Shown piece by piece: positions 7,114 to 18,220 of a stretch of 37,409 nt of DNA. The number at the start of each line of letters is the position of its first letter. Positions within the stretch are counted from its first letter, which is position 1. Both the position numbers and the translations under genes were made by a program. The notes beneath the pieces were generated by a model that was given only the letters and a program-made list of their open reading frames with translations, was not told the origin of the DNA and ran no database searches. This stretch comes from Planctomycetia bacterium (GTDB taxonomy: Bacteria; Planctomycetota; Planctomycetia; Pirellulales; JACPPG01): assembly GCA_016191115.1 (NCBI GenBank), contig JACPPG010000088.1:1-37409 (forward strand), read 5' to 3'.

Positions 7114-8580
7114 CTACGGCGTCTTCGCCGTTCCGTCGCCCTTGCCGGTCGGGGCCGCGGGCGTGGAGGGAGGCGCCGACGACGGGGCACGCTTGGCAAG
7201 CTGGTCAAACAGCTTCTGCGCGTCCTGCCGGTACGCAAACGGACCCTGCGTCTTGAGCGCCAGCTCCAAAAGCGCCTTCGCCTGATCCGTGCGATTGCGG
7301 CCTTCGGCCAGCCGGGCGTAGAAGTAGGCCGTGTCCGGGCTCACCGTCACCGGCGCCATAGCCAAGTTCAAGAGCCGCTCCGCCTCGTCCAGGCGGCCCA
7401 TCTTGTAGTAGATCCAACCCAGCGTCGACGCCGCCTGGGGGCTTTGCTGGTTCTGCCGGTAGGTCGATTCCGCCAGGCTCTGGGCCCGTTGACGCGGGTC
7501 TTCGCCCATCTCGTTGAGCGTGAGGGCCAGCTCGTTGGCGATGCTGGGATTGGCCGGGGCCTCTAAAAACGCCTTCTCAAAGTATCGCTTCGCGTTGGGA
7601 AAGTCCCGCGAGTAGCGGGCGATCTGGCCCGCCAGGTAAAGCGCGTTTTCGGAACTGGGATCGAGCTTCAGCGCCTCTTCGATCTGCGGCTTCGCCTGCT
7701 CCAGCCGGTTCGTATCCATGAACCACTGCGCCACCTCGATGCGCGTCTTGGCGCTCTTGGGCGCGGCCTTCACGGCCTGGTCCATCCACTTATCGGCATT
7801 CGCCCGGTCCTTCGCTCGTTCGTATAGTTTGGCCATGGTGGCCTCGGGCGAGGCAATCTTCTCGTCCATGCGCGCGGCGGCCTGCAGTTCGGCGTAGGCC
7901 TCTTTCGTCTTCTTCACCTCGAACAGCACCCGGCCCAGGTGAAAGTGGGCGGCGGCGCTCTCCGGGTCAACCGTGATCAGGATGGCGAGGTTCTTGCGGG
8001 CATCCTCCCATTGCTCGTGCGCTACCGCCGACATAGCCACGCCGAAGTAGGCCTTCTTGAGGAAATCCTTCTTCCGTTCATCCGGCGCCTTAGTGGCTTG
8101 GGAAAGCGCTAGCGCCTTTTCGAAGAGCAAGCCGGCATCCGTCGTTTGGCCTTCGCGCATGGCCAGGTCGGCGAAGATCAAGTACGGCTCGGGATCGTCC
8201 GGCGCATCGACGACGGCCTTCTCCAGTTGCGCGCGCCCCTCGGCCAGGCGATTGGCCGCGAAGAAGAAGCTGGCAAGCTGCACGCGGCCATTGGGTAGAT
8301 CGGGATTCGCCTTGGCGGCCGCCTTCAATAGATCGAGCGCGCCATCGACGTCCATCTTCAAGAACTTCTGCTTGGCCTCTTCGACCTGCGGATACTTCTT
8401 GGCCTCTTTTTTGGGGGCGTTTTCGACCTTCAACGGCTCCGCGCCGCCCGGGCGCGCCAGCGACACGCCGCACGCCACGGCCAGGCAGGCAAGAGCCGCC
8501 CAGCGACCGACACAACCGAAGATCGCGCGGGCACCGCCGCCCATGGCGCGGCGCGTGGCAAAGGGAGCATGCAAGTGCAT
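7114..8580 (-). CDS. secreted/periplasmic tetratricopeptide-repeat protein
   Basis: 488 residues from the ATG at 8580 (MHLHAPFATRRAM); GAGGA lies about 8 bases upstream. An upstream in-frame start at 8646 is rejected because that stretch is mobile-repeat DNA. The signal sequence is at about 24-46 (RWAALACLAVACGVSLA). The rest is a chain of TPR units, visible as repeated A-x-x-x-L-x-x-A with YxxLGxxL/FxxA spacing, for example AAAHFHLGRVLFEVKKTKEAYAEL, NALYLAGQIARYSRDFPNAKRY and QAASTLGWIYYKMGRLDEA. These serve as protein-protein scaffolds. The C-terminus is Pro/Ala-rich and disordered. It converges on the FHA gene with a 59-base gap. Confidence 0.85.
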   Translation of the reverse strand: MHLHAPFATRRAMGGGARAIFGCVGRWAALACLAVACGVSLARPGGAEPLKVENAPKKEAKKYPQVEEAKQKFLKMDVDGALDLLKAAAKANPDLPNGRVQLASFFFAANRLAEGRAQLEKAVVDAPDDPEPYLIFADLAMREGQTTDAGLLFEKALALSQATKAPDERKKDFLKKAYFGVAMSAVAHEQWEDARKNLAILITVDPESAAAHFHLGRVLFEVKKTKEAYAELQAAARMDEKIASPEATMAKLYERAKDRANADKWMDQAVKAAPKSAKTRIEVAQWFMDTNRLEQAKPQIEEALKLDPSSENALYLAGQIARYSRDFPNAKRYFEKAFLEAPANPSIANELALTLNEMGEDPRQRAQSLAESTYRQNQQSPQAASTLGWIYYKMGRLDEAERLLNLAMAPVTVSPDTAYFYARLAEGRNRTDQAKALLELALKTQGPFAYRQDAQKLFDQLAKRAPSSAPPSTPAAPTGKGDGTAKTP

Positions 8581-8615
8581 GGAAAGTGTCCTCGGTGAGG
8601 ATGAGGGGTTCGGGG

Positions 8616-8721
8616 TTAGGATCGACCGAAAAATAACTCTCCTCAAACCCCTCGCCCCTTGCGGGAGAGGGCACTCCTGAGGGGTCAGAGAAGCAGGAAG
8701 TTATTTTCGGTCGATCGTTAG
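8616..8721. repeat. palindromic element B, copy 1 (about 99 bp, TTA(G) target)
   Basis: Near-perfect terminal inverted repeats: GGATCGACCGAAAAATAA from 8619 and TTATTTTCGGTCGATCG to 8717, flanked by TTAG on both sides (8616-8619 and 8718-8721). The core contains the hairpin CTCGCCCCTTGCGGGAGAGG. A second copy, interrupted by element A, is at 26024-26298. It has no coding capacity. The short TTA(G) duplication suggests mobilisation by a transposase supplied in trans. Confidence 0.8.
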
Positions 8722-8848
8722 GGGCTGGGGATTAGGAGGAGCGAGAGCCGGCGGTTGAAGGGTCGCGGCGTGGATGCCCATGGCTCGCAGGCGCCGCGCT
8801 CTTTCGTTTTTCCGCCAACCCCCAGCCCCTGATCCCCAACCCCTAAAC
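8718..8848. repeat. inverted repeat of G-rich arms
   Basis: TTAGGGGCTGGGGATTAGG at 8718-8736 is complementary, with small gaps, to CCCCCAGCCCCTGATCCCCA and the following AACCCCTAA near 8820-8848. Element B copy 1 is inserted in or next to the left arm. Confidence 0.55.
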
Positions 8849-9027
8849 AGTCATTGTACCAGCCGAAACGGCATTGAATAGCGCGCGGAAAGATCGGCAT
8901 GAAGGACATGACATCCGGCGCCGACAGGCCAACCAGTGCGTTCCCGAGAATCGCTACGTCCGCGACGGCCAATCGCCGGCTCTTGTCGGGCGAAAGCTCG
9001 GAATCATGCGCGACAAATCCCTATGCG

Positions 9028-9462
9028 TCACTGCCCCTCGATCTTCGCCAGCGCCGCCTTGGCCGCCGCCGCGACCTTGGCGTCCTTATTCGTCGCTAGC
9101 CGCCGCAGCGGCTCCACCGCCCCGTACTCTTTTGCCGGCGGGCCCAACGCCGCTAGCCGGTCCGCCGCCACGACGCGGCTGTCGCGACCCATAATGAGGA
9201 GGACCGGCCCCTTTTGATTGAGCAGCTTGACCAACTCGCGAATATCCTCGGGCGACGACGGCTCGTCGGCCTCCTGCGCCACTCGGCGGCCGCAGCCGCC
9301 CGCGAGCGCGAAGGCCGCCACGGCCAACACAGCCACAAGCCCGACGCGGAAGCGAGGGTGGCGCCGGGCGCCGCGCACGGTTCCCTCGCTTGCGCGTCGG
9401 GCTTGTGTGCGCGTCAAAACGCTCGGACGCCCGAACGCAGGTGAAAGGCGAGCACCGATCAT
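9028..9462 (-). CDS. HEAT-like putative lipoprotein, cassette 1
   Basis: 144 residues from the ATG at 9462, which has GGGAA 6 bases upstream. The core signal sequence RVGLVAVLAVAAFALAGGC (about residues 39-57) ends in a possible lipobox Cys, and about 70 residues follow. They read as one or two HEAT-like helical hairpins (SPEDIRELVKLLNQKG, AADRLAALGPPAKEYGAVEPLRRLATNKDAKVAAAAKAALAKI). HEAT repeats bind proteins; the function is unknown. It follows the DUF1559 gene at 9613 by 150 bases on the same strand, the same arrangement as at 11023 and 15806. Residues of about 20-40 are encoded by the palindrome at 9335-9406, so the long n-region is repeat-derived. Confidence 0.72.
   Translation of the reverse strand: MIGARLSPAFGRPSVLTRTQARRASEGTVRGARRHPRFRVGLVAVLAVAAFALAGGCGRRVAQEADEPSSPEDIRELVKLLNQKGPVLLIMGRDSRVVAADRLAALGPPAKEYGAVEPLRRLATNKDAKVAAAAKAALAKIEGQ
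9335..9406. repeat. long hairpin repeat inside the cassette 1 HEAT-like leader
   Basis: 24-base arms at 9335-9358 and 9383-9406 pair at 23 of 24 positions (ACAAGCCCGACGCGGAAGCG against the CGCTTGCGCGTCGGGCTTGT half). The repeat family, read in another frame as SPTRKRG, is widely seen in planctomycete ORFs (recalled, not searched). An almost identical copy is at 11339-11410. Confidence 0.8.
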
Positions 9463-9483
9463 CGAGAATTCCCGTGGAGCGGC

Positions 9484-9530
9484 AAAATGGCGAACGTCGA
9501 AATCCGAATGTCGAACGAAGCACGACGCGA
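9484..9530. repeat. AATGACGAA/TCGAAAT-type tandem repeat
   Basis: AATGGCGAACGTCGAAATCC and the following GAATGTCGAACGAAGCACGA recur almost unchanged at 11493-11541, in the same position relative to the second cassette. A short related stretch occurs near 16262-16277. This is a dispersed repeat lying between the DUF1559 and HEAT-like genes. Confidence 0.55.
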
Positions 9531-9612
9531 CCGCATTAGGATCGGTCCCCCATGGGCCGCCGCCCCTGGGCTTGGGCCAAATCGCGAGCCTCTTGCCCCT
9601 TCGCTAACCCCA

Positions 9613-10959
<1,347 letters not shown>

Positions 10960-11022
10960 GACAACTTCCCTTCAATTTCTGGCCGATGGAGTGTAGAAAC
11001 CTTCGGGTAAGTTTGCCCCTTG

Positions 11023-11469
11023 CTATTGTTCGATTTTGGCGATCGCTTCCTTGGCGGCGGCCGCGACTTTGGGGTTCTTGTCCTTGGTCAGGCGCGTAAG
11101 CGCGGGGATGGCGCCGTACTGCTTCGCCTCCGGACCGATCTTGCCCAGCATCTCGGCGATCGCCACGCGGGGGTCCTGGCCGAAGCCGCCGAACAGTTTT
11201 TGATTCGGATCGAGCATCTGCACGTAGCTCTTGATGTCTTCCGGGGTACGGGGGATGTCGACGGGTGATTCCGTTTCCCTGGGGATCTGCTTGCCGCATC
11301 CCTCGGCCAGCGCGAAGGCCGCCACGGCCAAGACCGCCACAAGCCCGACGCGGAAGCGAGGGTGGCGCCGGGCGCCGCGCACGGTTCCCTCGCTTGCGCG
11401 TCGGGCTTGTGTGTGCGTCAAAACGCTCGGACGCCCGAAAGCATGGGGTGAAAGGCGACCACCGATCAT
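11023..11469 (-). CDS. HEAT-like putative lipoprotein, cassette 2
   Basis: 148 residues from the ATG at 11469 (MIGGRLSP), equivalent to the start in cassette 1; the frame is open further upstream through repeat DNA. The leader and signal core are almost identical to cassette 1 (RVGLVAVLAVAAFALAEGC), but the mature part differs: RTPEDIKSYVQMLDPNQKLFGGFGQDPRVAIAEMLGKIGPEAKQYGAIPALTRL then KNPKVAAAAKEAIAKIEQ. The lipobox is poor (A-E-G-C), so lipidation is uncertain. It follows the DUF1559 gene at 11636 by 166 bases. The near-identical signal region against a diverged mature region suggests sequence exchange between cassettes. Confidence 0.72.
   Translation of the reverse strand: MIGGRLSPHAFGRPSVLTHTQARRASEGTVRGARRHPRFRVGLVAVLAVAAFALAEGCGKQIPRETESPVDIPRTPEDIKSYVQMLDPNQKLFGGFGQDPRVAIAEMLGKIGPEAKQYGAIPALTRLTKDKNPKVAAAAKEAIAKIEQ
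11339..11410. repeat. long hairpin repeat inside the cassette 2 HEAT-like leader
   Basis: Arms at 11339-11362 and 11387-11410 pair at 23 of 24 positions, and arms and loop are almost identical to 9335-9406. It lies in frame immediately before the hydrophobic signal core. Confidence 0.8.
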
Positions 11470-11492
11470 CGAGAATACCCGTGGAGCGGAGA

Positions 11493-11541
11493 AATGACGA
11501 ACGTCGAAATCCCGAAATCCGAATGTCGAACGAAGCACGAC
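11493..11541. repeat. AATGACGAA/TCGAAAT-type tandem repeat, second copy
   Basis: Matches 9484-9530 with small insertions (AATGACGAACGTCGAAATCC then GAATGTCGAACGAAGCACGA). It sits between the DUF1559-2 and HEAT-2 genes, the same relative location as in cassette 1. Confidence 0.5.
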
Positions 11542-11635
11542 GCGACCGCATCAGCAGTCGCTTCGGTCCCCAGGGGCCGCGGCCCGCGGGCTTGGAACAA
11601 ATCGCGAGCCTCTTTCCCCGTCACTCGCCCCTACC

Positions 11636-12919
<1,284 letters not shown>

Positions 12920-13507
12920 GACAAATTCCCTTTCATTCTGCCCACTGCGTGGGGGCTTTGGATGAGAATACTGGCCCCCGAATGAGTCCCGAACCGATCC
13001 ATTGAATGTACAGCTAATACGGGCCAATGGCAACTTCGCGGCAGGCAAAATTAGTAGGCCGCTTAGCCACCGCGGCTAGGCGGCGGACCGCGCAGTTGCG
13101 GGACCAGCGGGTTGCGCGAAGAATTGCCGGGCCCGCAGCCCATCTACTCGGTACCCCGCCGGGCCGGGCGTTGTTTCACCGCACGAGCCCAGAAAGCGCG
13201 GGGTGCTCCGCGAGGACCTCGGTTCCGATGCTAGCCGCCGCACGATTTCTGGTGCGCGCGAGCGCACCCTACCCTTCGCGCACGCCCCGCGCACACAAGC
13301 TGCACGGGCCGCCCAAACGTATACGCGGTCCCCACGCCCGCGGATTGCCGGCCAGGTGGTTCCCGGCGAGAACGGCACCGTAGGGTGCACTGCGTGCACC
13401 ATCCTCCGTCATTGTCCGTTGTGCGTGCCGTTCTCGACGGGCACGGCCTGTCGCTCAAGCGTTAAGCTGCCCGACGCGACGGTGCTCGCAGAGCACGCTA
13501 CATGTGC
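12920..13507. other. intergenic region rich in palindromic repeats
   Basis: 588 bases without a supported gene. They hold a diverged copy of the leader palindrome (13201-13273, GGGGTGCTCCGCGAGG to GGTGCGCGCGAGCGCACCCT). A hairpin at 13362-13441 has 17-base arms pairing at 16 positions (CCCGGCGAGAACGGCAC with GTGCCGTTCTCGACGGG). Two further GGTGC/GCACC fragments lie at 13380-13400 and 13481-13501. Read alone, ORFs here are Arg/Ala/Thr-rich and not protein-like. Confidence 0.6.
13362..13441. repeat. hairpin repeat with nested GTAGGGTGC motif
   Basis: 17-base arms at 13362-13378 and 13425-13441 pair at 16 of 17 positions. Between them sits GTAGGGTGCACTGCGTGCAC, a half-unit of the palindrome found in the DUF1559 leaders. 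Confidence 0.65.
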
Positions 13508-15430
13508 TCAACGCTGGAATCGGTGCTGGCAACGATCTCGGCCCCGGCGGGTAGTTAGCATGCAAACGAATCCGGCCAGCCCGCACGCTGCCAGAGCCAA
13601 GCACGACGGCTCGGGCACGCCAACCGTGGCGCCAGTGCCTGCACCGGCGCCGGTGCCGAGCAGGTCGTGCAAATAGTTCTGCGCGATCGTCTGAATGTCC
13701 GAGATGTCGACGCGCCCGTCCCAGTTCACGTCTCCGTTGGTGCCTAGCTTCATACCGGTCTGCAGCCAGTGGGAAGCCACGACCTGATTGTCGCTCACGT
13801 CCACGATGCCGTCGAAGTTGGCATCGCCCTTGAGAATGATCTGCGATTCGATCATCACGTCACGGCCGTCGGCGAGCGTCGCCTGGTAGACAAAACGCCC
13901 CGTCTTAATGGCGGCGGCGTTGTCGTTGAGGGCGCTGTGGTATCCGTCCTCGTTGCCCGACGGTCCCGGAATCATGAAACGAAGTTGCGCGATCGTGCTC
14001 GGGACGCCGCCCGGGCTGATCGCGTCGCCAAGGGCGATGACGGGCAAATTGTTTCCGTAGGGGTCAACCGAGAATATGGCTTGAGTGAAGTCAGGGGTCA
14101 ACTCTGTCCCTTTGTTTAGCGTAGCCAGGAACACCATCGATTGTCCGGCGCCATTGATCGATGGGGAATGCCCGCCGTATAGGTCGGTTGCAAGGAAATG
14201 CGACGGGAAACCTTCGTCGAACTGCACAAACTTGGCACCCTGCGAGAATGGCGCGGTCCCGCCCGATGTCGCAACCAGCGACGGCGATCCACCGGGCGCC
14301 GCTGTAAAAATCCCTTGCTGCGCGTTTATGACTGTCAGGTTTTGGTTTAGAATGGGCGCCTCGGCGTAGTGCGCTAGAAAGGCGATCCGGCCGTTGTGGT
14401 TGATCACCGCCGGTTCAAACGACCCAAGGTGGTTGCTTGCCGTTCCCGGCGCGGCATCGCCTTCGCGCGCCACGAGCGCCAGTGTTCCACTTCGATCGGA
14501 CCAGATGCCGGTGTCGTTCGAGTTCCCGACTCCCCCCGTCTGCACGAGTGACGCGCGGAAAACGACCGAGCCGGCATCGTTGAAGCCGATGCTTCGGACG
14601 TTCACGGTTCCAGCGGTCGAGTTGAGCATGGCGTCGAAGACGGCACCGGACGTTCCCGGGGCCGCCATTGCCGAGTGGGCGACGGCGACAAGTACGCGGC
14701 CACCACCGCTGGCTACCTCCTTGAACACGCCACTCTTGATCGCGGCGTTCATCGCCGAGGACAAAGGCTGGCTGAATGCCGTATTCCCGGCCCCATTCAT
14801 GGCCGGCGACGGAGCAAAGGCGCCGCCGTCGAACACCGTGTCCGCCGGAAGGGTAACACCTGCGCCAGGTGCCGCCCCGCCTTGGACCGCTATCAAGCTC
14901 GGGCCAAAGCCATTGCGATATGCGGCGAGCGAAGGACCGCCGACGATCCTGTACACAACGTCGCCTGCAGTGTTAACCGCGAACAGCCCGCCAGCGGCCG
15001 TTGACGAAATCAGCGTCCCGCGTGATACGGATATGAGATCGGTGCCGTTCCCAATATAAACGACGTCTCCCCCGCGGCTGAGCTGCGATTCAACCACGGG
15101 CGAGAGATCGCCAATTCGCGCGAGCGTTTGCGAGTTATCTGTCCATCGGAAGTACGCACGATCTGAGCCGTACGGCGAGGTGGTTCCGTAGGTCGCGGCG
15201 AAAACGACATCGGCATTGTTGTCAATTCCATTCACGATGTAGTCAATGAAGTCGGTTCCGATGCCACCAAACCGCGCCCCCGTGACTCCTGGCACCGCCT
15301 GACCGGAGTACGCAAGGATTTGCTGCCGCGGCGCCTGGGCATAGGCGCCAATCGGCCGGGCGCCGAACGCCACAGCGCATCCGCCCAGGACCGCAATCCG
15401 ACGCAAAGTCGACCTTAGTTGCGCACGCAT
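13508..15430 (-). CDS. exported PEP-CTERM protein with dockerin-like repeats (DUF7453-like β-propeller region)
   Basis: 640 residues, with GGAGGAGG 5 bases before the ATG, the strongest ribosome site in the window. The signal peptide is at about 1-32 (to AYAQA). The long middle part has repeats of the type GDVVYIGNGTD / AGSVVFRASL / NGRIAFLAHY with AREGDAAPG-like turns, as in planctomycete and myxobacterial DUF7453-type proteins (family recalled, not searched). Two dockerin-like calcium loops follow near residues 543-600 (GDANFDGIVDVSDNQVVASHW and GDVNWDGRVDISDIQTIAQNY). The C-terminus is a PEP-CTERM sorting signal: VPEPSCLAL, a hydrophobic stretch, then TTRRGRDR. The protein is expected at the cell surface after exosortase-type processing. 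It separates cassettes 2 and 3. Confidence 0.85.
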   Translation of the reverse strand: MRAQLRSTLRRIAVLGGCAVAFGARPIGAYAQAPRQQILAYSGQAVPGVTGARFGGIGTDFIDYIVNGIDNNADVVFAATYGTTSPYGSDRAYFRWTDNSQTLARIGDLSPVVESQLSRGGDVVYIGNGTDLISVSRGTLISSTAAGGLFAVNTAGDVVYRIVGGPSLAAYRNGFGPSLIAVQGGAAPGAGVTLPADTVFDGGAFAPSPAMNGAGNTAFSQPLSSAMNAAIKSGVFKEVASGGGRVLVAVAHSAMAAPGTSGAVFDAMLNSTAGTVNVRSIGFNDAGSVVFRASLVQTGGVGNSNDTGIWSDRSGTLALVAREGDAAPGTASNHLGSFEPAVINHNGRIAFLAHYAEAPILNQNLTVINAQQGIFTAAPGGSPSLVATSGGTAPFSQGAKFVQFDEGFPSHFLATDLYGGHSPSINGAGQSMVFLATLNKGTELTPDFTQAIFSVDPYGNNLPVIALGDAISPGGVPSTIAQLRFMIPGPSGNEDGYHSALNDNAAAIKTGRFVYQATLADGRDVMIESQIILKGDANFDGIVDVSDNQVVASHWLQTGMKLGTNGDVNWDGRVDISDIQTIAQNYLHDLLGTGAGAGTGATVGVPEPSCLALAACGLAGFVCMLTTRRGRDRCQHRFQR

Positions 15431-15805
15431 GACCGCCTCCTCCGTTCATGGGACGGGAAAAAGAAAAACGAGAATCCTGCCACCCGCACGCGACACTGGT
15501 CCTGGCCTCGTGTGGGCTCCACTTGAAGAAGGAGCCCGCCCCCGATCAATCGCATTGGATACCGGAACCGCGCCGCGATTGCAACAAAAATCCGCGCGAG
15601 AAAGCCGGATTCACGAGCGGCTAACGAAATGTCCGCGCGCGTCACGCATGTAACACGTCACCCCGCGGCGACGCCCGTCATGATCGCGCAAAAGAGCGAT
15701 CCGCGGATGGCGCAGATTTCGCGGATTTGAAGAACACGGCCGCGTCCGTCACCTTCCTCTTGCTCCTCATCTGCGCAATCTGTGAAATCTGCGGATGCCG
15801 CGCGC
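15431..15805. other. intergenic region; includes a CCGCGGAT palindrome
   Basis: The 5' side serves as the leader of the gene at 13508. From 15699 to 15796 lies an imperfect palindrome (ATCCGCGGATGGCGCAGATT to CAATCTGTGAAATCTGCGGA) of the dispersed 'AGATTTCGCGGAT' type. No gene is supported. Confidence 0.55.
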
Positions 15806-16123
15806 TCACTGCGCGTTGATCTTGGCGATGGCCTTCTTGGCCTCCTCCGCCACGCGCGGATCTTTGTCGTTCACCAGCTTCTGCAGCGCCTCGACGGCGC
15901 CGTACTCTTTCGCCGCGGGGCCTACGTCCCCCAAGGCAATCGCGGCCGCTGCCCGCGGGTCGGTCCCGAACGCCTTCGGACCTTTCTTGCCGAGCTGCGC
16001 AACCAGCGACTTGATCGTGTCCGCGTCGAACAGGGGAGTCTGCGGCCCACGGGAGCGCCGGCAGCCGACCGCGACAACGCACACGATCAAAAGGAGCGTG
16101 AAAAGGACTGGCTTGGAGGGCAT
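15806..16123 (-). CDS. HEAT-like putative lipoprotein, cassette 3
   Basis: 105 residues from the ATG at 16123 (MPSKPVLFTLLLIVCVVAVGC). The frame is open to 16279, but the extra part comes from ATGAATGATGA repeat DNA (FRAIHHSSFRIHH), so the short form is preferred. The lipobox-like V-A-V-G-C is at about residues 17-21. The mature part has HEAT-like helices: FDADTIKSLVAQLGKKGPKAFGTDPRAAAAIALGDVGPAAKEYGAVEALQKLVNDKDPRVAEEAKKAIAKI. The motif (G/P)xAKEYGAVE plus KDxxVAxxAKxAIAKI is shared with the other two cassettes. Unlike them it has an ordinary signal peptide without a palindrome in front. Confidence 0.78.
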   Translation of the reverse strand: MPSKPVLFTLLLIVCVVAVGCRRSRGPQTPLFDADTIKSLVAQLGKKGPKAFGTDPRAAAAIALGDVGPAAKEYGAVEALQKLVNDKDPRVAEEAKKAIAKINAQ

Positions 16124-16308
16124 GGAGGCAACCAAATGATGAATGCGAAATGATGAATGATGAATGGCCCGAAACATACGCGACCCGGTGTTTGCTTTCG
16201 CTCGATGACGCGCCTGAAGACGATGGAAGCCAAACGCCCAGGCTCGAAAGTTCCGAAACGCGGAAATGACGAATGACATTCATCATTCCGCATTCATCTC
16301 ATTGTCCT
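16124..16308. repeat. ATGAATGATGA repeat region between HEAT-3 and DUF1559-3
   Basis: Short runs of AATGATGAATGATGAATG at 16137-16166 and of CATTCATCATTCCGCATTCA near 16276-16295 face each other in opposite orientation. The same words occur in the leaders of cassettes 1 and 2. No gene is present. Confidence 0.5.
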
Positions 16309-17571
16309 CTACGGCACCGCGGCCGGTTCGCCGCCGGCGCGGGTCGAGAGCGCCTGGTACACGCCGGAGACCAGCGGCGGGTTCCCGTTCGCGAGCGGCA
16401 CGTTGAAGTCGATCGTCTCCAGGATGAACTTCACGCTGCCGTCGGCCATGAGGAAGTTGCCGCCGCTGGGATGCGACGCGCGGAAGTTGCTCGAGCGGTG
16501 CGGGTCGCCGTTGCCGTTGAAGCTGCTCACGCACGCCGTCGGGCATTTCTCTATTTCGATGCAGTTCAGATTGACGAGCGTCTCCAGCACGGGGTTGGTA
16601 TTGAGCCTCATGTGCGTGCTGCCAAACGTGCCGGCGACGTGCAATTGGGACACGTTCAAGTACAGCGTCGCCTGCGTTTGCCCCGCCTCCCAGGCCCACT
16701 GCGGCCGGACGAGCTCGCCACTGATTACTATCGGGTTTCCGCCCGGCTTGACGGTGAGTTGCCACTTGCTGCTCTGCGCGCCCTCGCCCGCGGCGAACGT
16801 GTTCGACAGCCCGTCGGTGATCTTCTGCGGACCGTTGTACAAGTTGAAGTCGAACATGCCCCGTTCGTAGCTGGGCACCTTCTCGGGCGCGTTGCAATAG
16901 GCGTCCGTCACCCCCTTGCAAAGGATGTAGTCGAGCGCACCGAACCAGCCGTCGAGCGTCATGTTCGGGCTGGCCAGATTCCACAAGGTTCCGCTACCCG
17001 GTTCACCGTTGGGCGGGCCGAGCTGCTTGATGTACATGGGGTTTTCCTTCTCGTCCGACGGGCAAACGAGGGTCGGGATCACCTGCCGGGCCACCATCGG
17101 ATTCTGGTAATACCACAGCGTTGTCGGATCGTAGATGGCCGTGATCGTGCCACCCTCGAAGAACGGCAGCAACATGGCGGTCGGGCTCATGAAGAAGTCG
17201 AACGTTGGACCGCCGTCCTTGGGGTCGACGTAGTTCGTGTTGCCGCCGGGCGGGAACACGCCCTGCGCGCTTAAGTAGTTGTGCATCGCCAGGCCCATCT
17301 GCTTCAGGTTGTTGGAGCATTGGGCCTTGCGGGCCGCCTCGCGCGCGGCCTGCACGGCAGGCAACAACAGGCCGATCAGGATTCCGATAATGGCGATGAC
17401 GACCAATAGCTCCACCAGCGTGAAGCCCAGCCGGCCAGCAGGCCGTCGGGTGCTCTGCGAGCGCCAATGGGCATCGGTGATTCCGGTGCGCGCAGCGCAC
17501 CCTAACGGAGGCGGTAGGCGGTGGGCGGTGGTCGGTGACGAAGACTCACCACGGGAACGCGCGGCGTGCAT
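16309..17571 (-). CDS. DUF1559 pseudopilin-like protein, cassette 3
   Basis: 420 residues, ATG at 17571 with AAGGGAG 6 bases upstream. The leader has 49 residues ending GRLG before FTLVELLVVIAIIGIL, so this copy has the canonical Gly at the prepilin-peptidase site. It is followed by the DUF1559 signature LLPAVQAAREAARKAQCSNNLKQMGLAMHNYLS and a C-terminal HPSGGNFLMADG (H367). All three paralogues end SGVYQALS-R-GGEPA-VP. Part of the leader (LGCAARTGITDAHWRSQSTR) is encoded by one palindrome (17444-17497) of the same family as in cassettes 1 and 2, at a similar but not identical place. Confidence 0.9.
   Translation of the reverse strand: MHAARSRGESSSPTTAHRLPPPLGCAARTGITDAHWRSQSTRRPAGRLGFTLVELLVVIAIIGILIGLLLPAVQAAREAARKAQCSNNLKQMGLAMHNYLSAQGVFPPGGNTNYVDPKDGGPTFDFFMSPTAMLLPFFEGGTITAIYDPTTLWYYQNPMVARQVIPTLVCPSDEKENPMYIKQLGPPNGEPGSGTLWNLASPNMTLDGWFGALDYILCKGVTDAYCNAPEKVPSYERGMFDFNLYNGPQKITDGLSNTFAAGEGAQSSKWQLTVKPGGNPIVISGELVRPQWAWEAGQTQATLYLNVSQLHVAGTFGSTHMRLNTNPVLETLVNLNCIEIEKCPTACVSSFNGNGDPHRSSNFRASHPSGGNFLMADGSVKFILETIDFNVPLANGNPPLVSGVYQALSTRAGGEPAAVP
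17444..17497. repeat. palindrome in the DUF1559-3 leader
   Basis: CGTCGGGTGCTCTGCGAGCG pairs imperfectly with GGTGCGCGCAGCGCACCCTA. It is the same family as 10827-10887 and 12787-12895, and is in frame within the leader. Confidence 0.7.
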
Positions 17572-17737
17572 GACTGTCTCCCTTAACGCGTGCCAAAGGG
17601 GTGCTCCCCCCGGGAATACGGGAATAGACGACCGGATCGAACGAACGGTCAGACTCTGAATGTACCGAATGCGGCGGCGAATTGCAAACTTTCCAGCGGA
17701 AAAAGTAATGGGCTGCGCATCGGGAGGGCGAGGGCTC

Positions 17738-17840
17738 GGGAGGGCGAGGCTCCGGCCGAGCCGCTGCTCGACGAACGACGTCCGTTCGGCGATTGCGGCT
17801 CGGGCTCGGCGATGCGGCTCGGCGGGAGCCTCGCCCTCCC
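17738..17840. repeat. long hairpin repeat (SAGASPS type)
   Basis: 27-base arms at 17738-17764 and 17814-17840 pair at 26 positions (GGGAGGGCGAGGCTCC with GGAGCCTCGCCCTCCC), around a loop of about 49 bases. This is a widespread planctomycete repeat that yields spurious 'SAGASPS' peptides in ORFs (recalled, not searched). Confidence 0.8.
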
Positions 17841-18176
17841 CAAGGCGCGCTTGGTGCCGCCCCTTTGTGGCCGCGAAATCGGCACAGGGCGCGACAACCG
17901 TCGCCGTGGCCGTTTCCGCGGTCTCAATACTTCGATGATCCAGCGCGGCCGGGCGCTGGGGCTCTCAAAGAGCCGTAGCGCCAGGGGCGGGACGTCGTAG
18001 GGGCCTCGCGGCACAGGGGGACGGGCTTTGGGCGGCGCCCCCGCGCATGCGCCGCCAGCCGAGCTCGTGGCCATCGCAGCGCCACCCAATGGTTGTGGCC
18101 ATCGCCTGCCTTGGGTGGTTCTCCACCTGTGCCGGCGCGCTGAGAAAACAGGGGCACCCGATCCGTCTCGACGAAC

Positions 18177-18220
18177 AAAAAAAAGCCGGAGCCGGCCCAC
18201 AAGGGGACCGTCTCCGGCTT
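18177..18220 (-). terminator. intrinsic terminator of the 18284 PEP-CTERM gene
   Basis: Read on the minus strand: AAGCCGGAG (18220-18212), loop, CTCCGGCTT (18191-18183), then a run of T to about 18177. A perfect 9-bp GC-rich stem with a U-tract, 64 bases after the stop codon, makes this the best terminator in the window. Confidence 0.85.

Larger units (their letters stand above)
8581..9027. other. repeat-filled intergenic region
   Basis: No gene is supported. It contains element B copy 1 (8616-8721), inserted in a G-rich repeat, whose complementary partner follows at 8816-8848. The remainder (8849-9027) shows no structure I can interpret. Confidence 0.5.

Noticed and set aside
17649..18200. 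183-residue ORF in the 17.6-18.2 kb gap
   Set aside because: Consists of repeat-derived peptides (SAGASPS type) and Arg/Pro-rich sequence, with no ribosome site.
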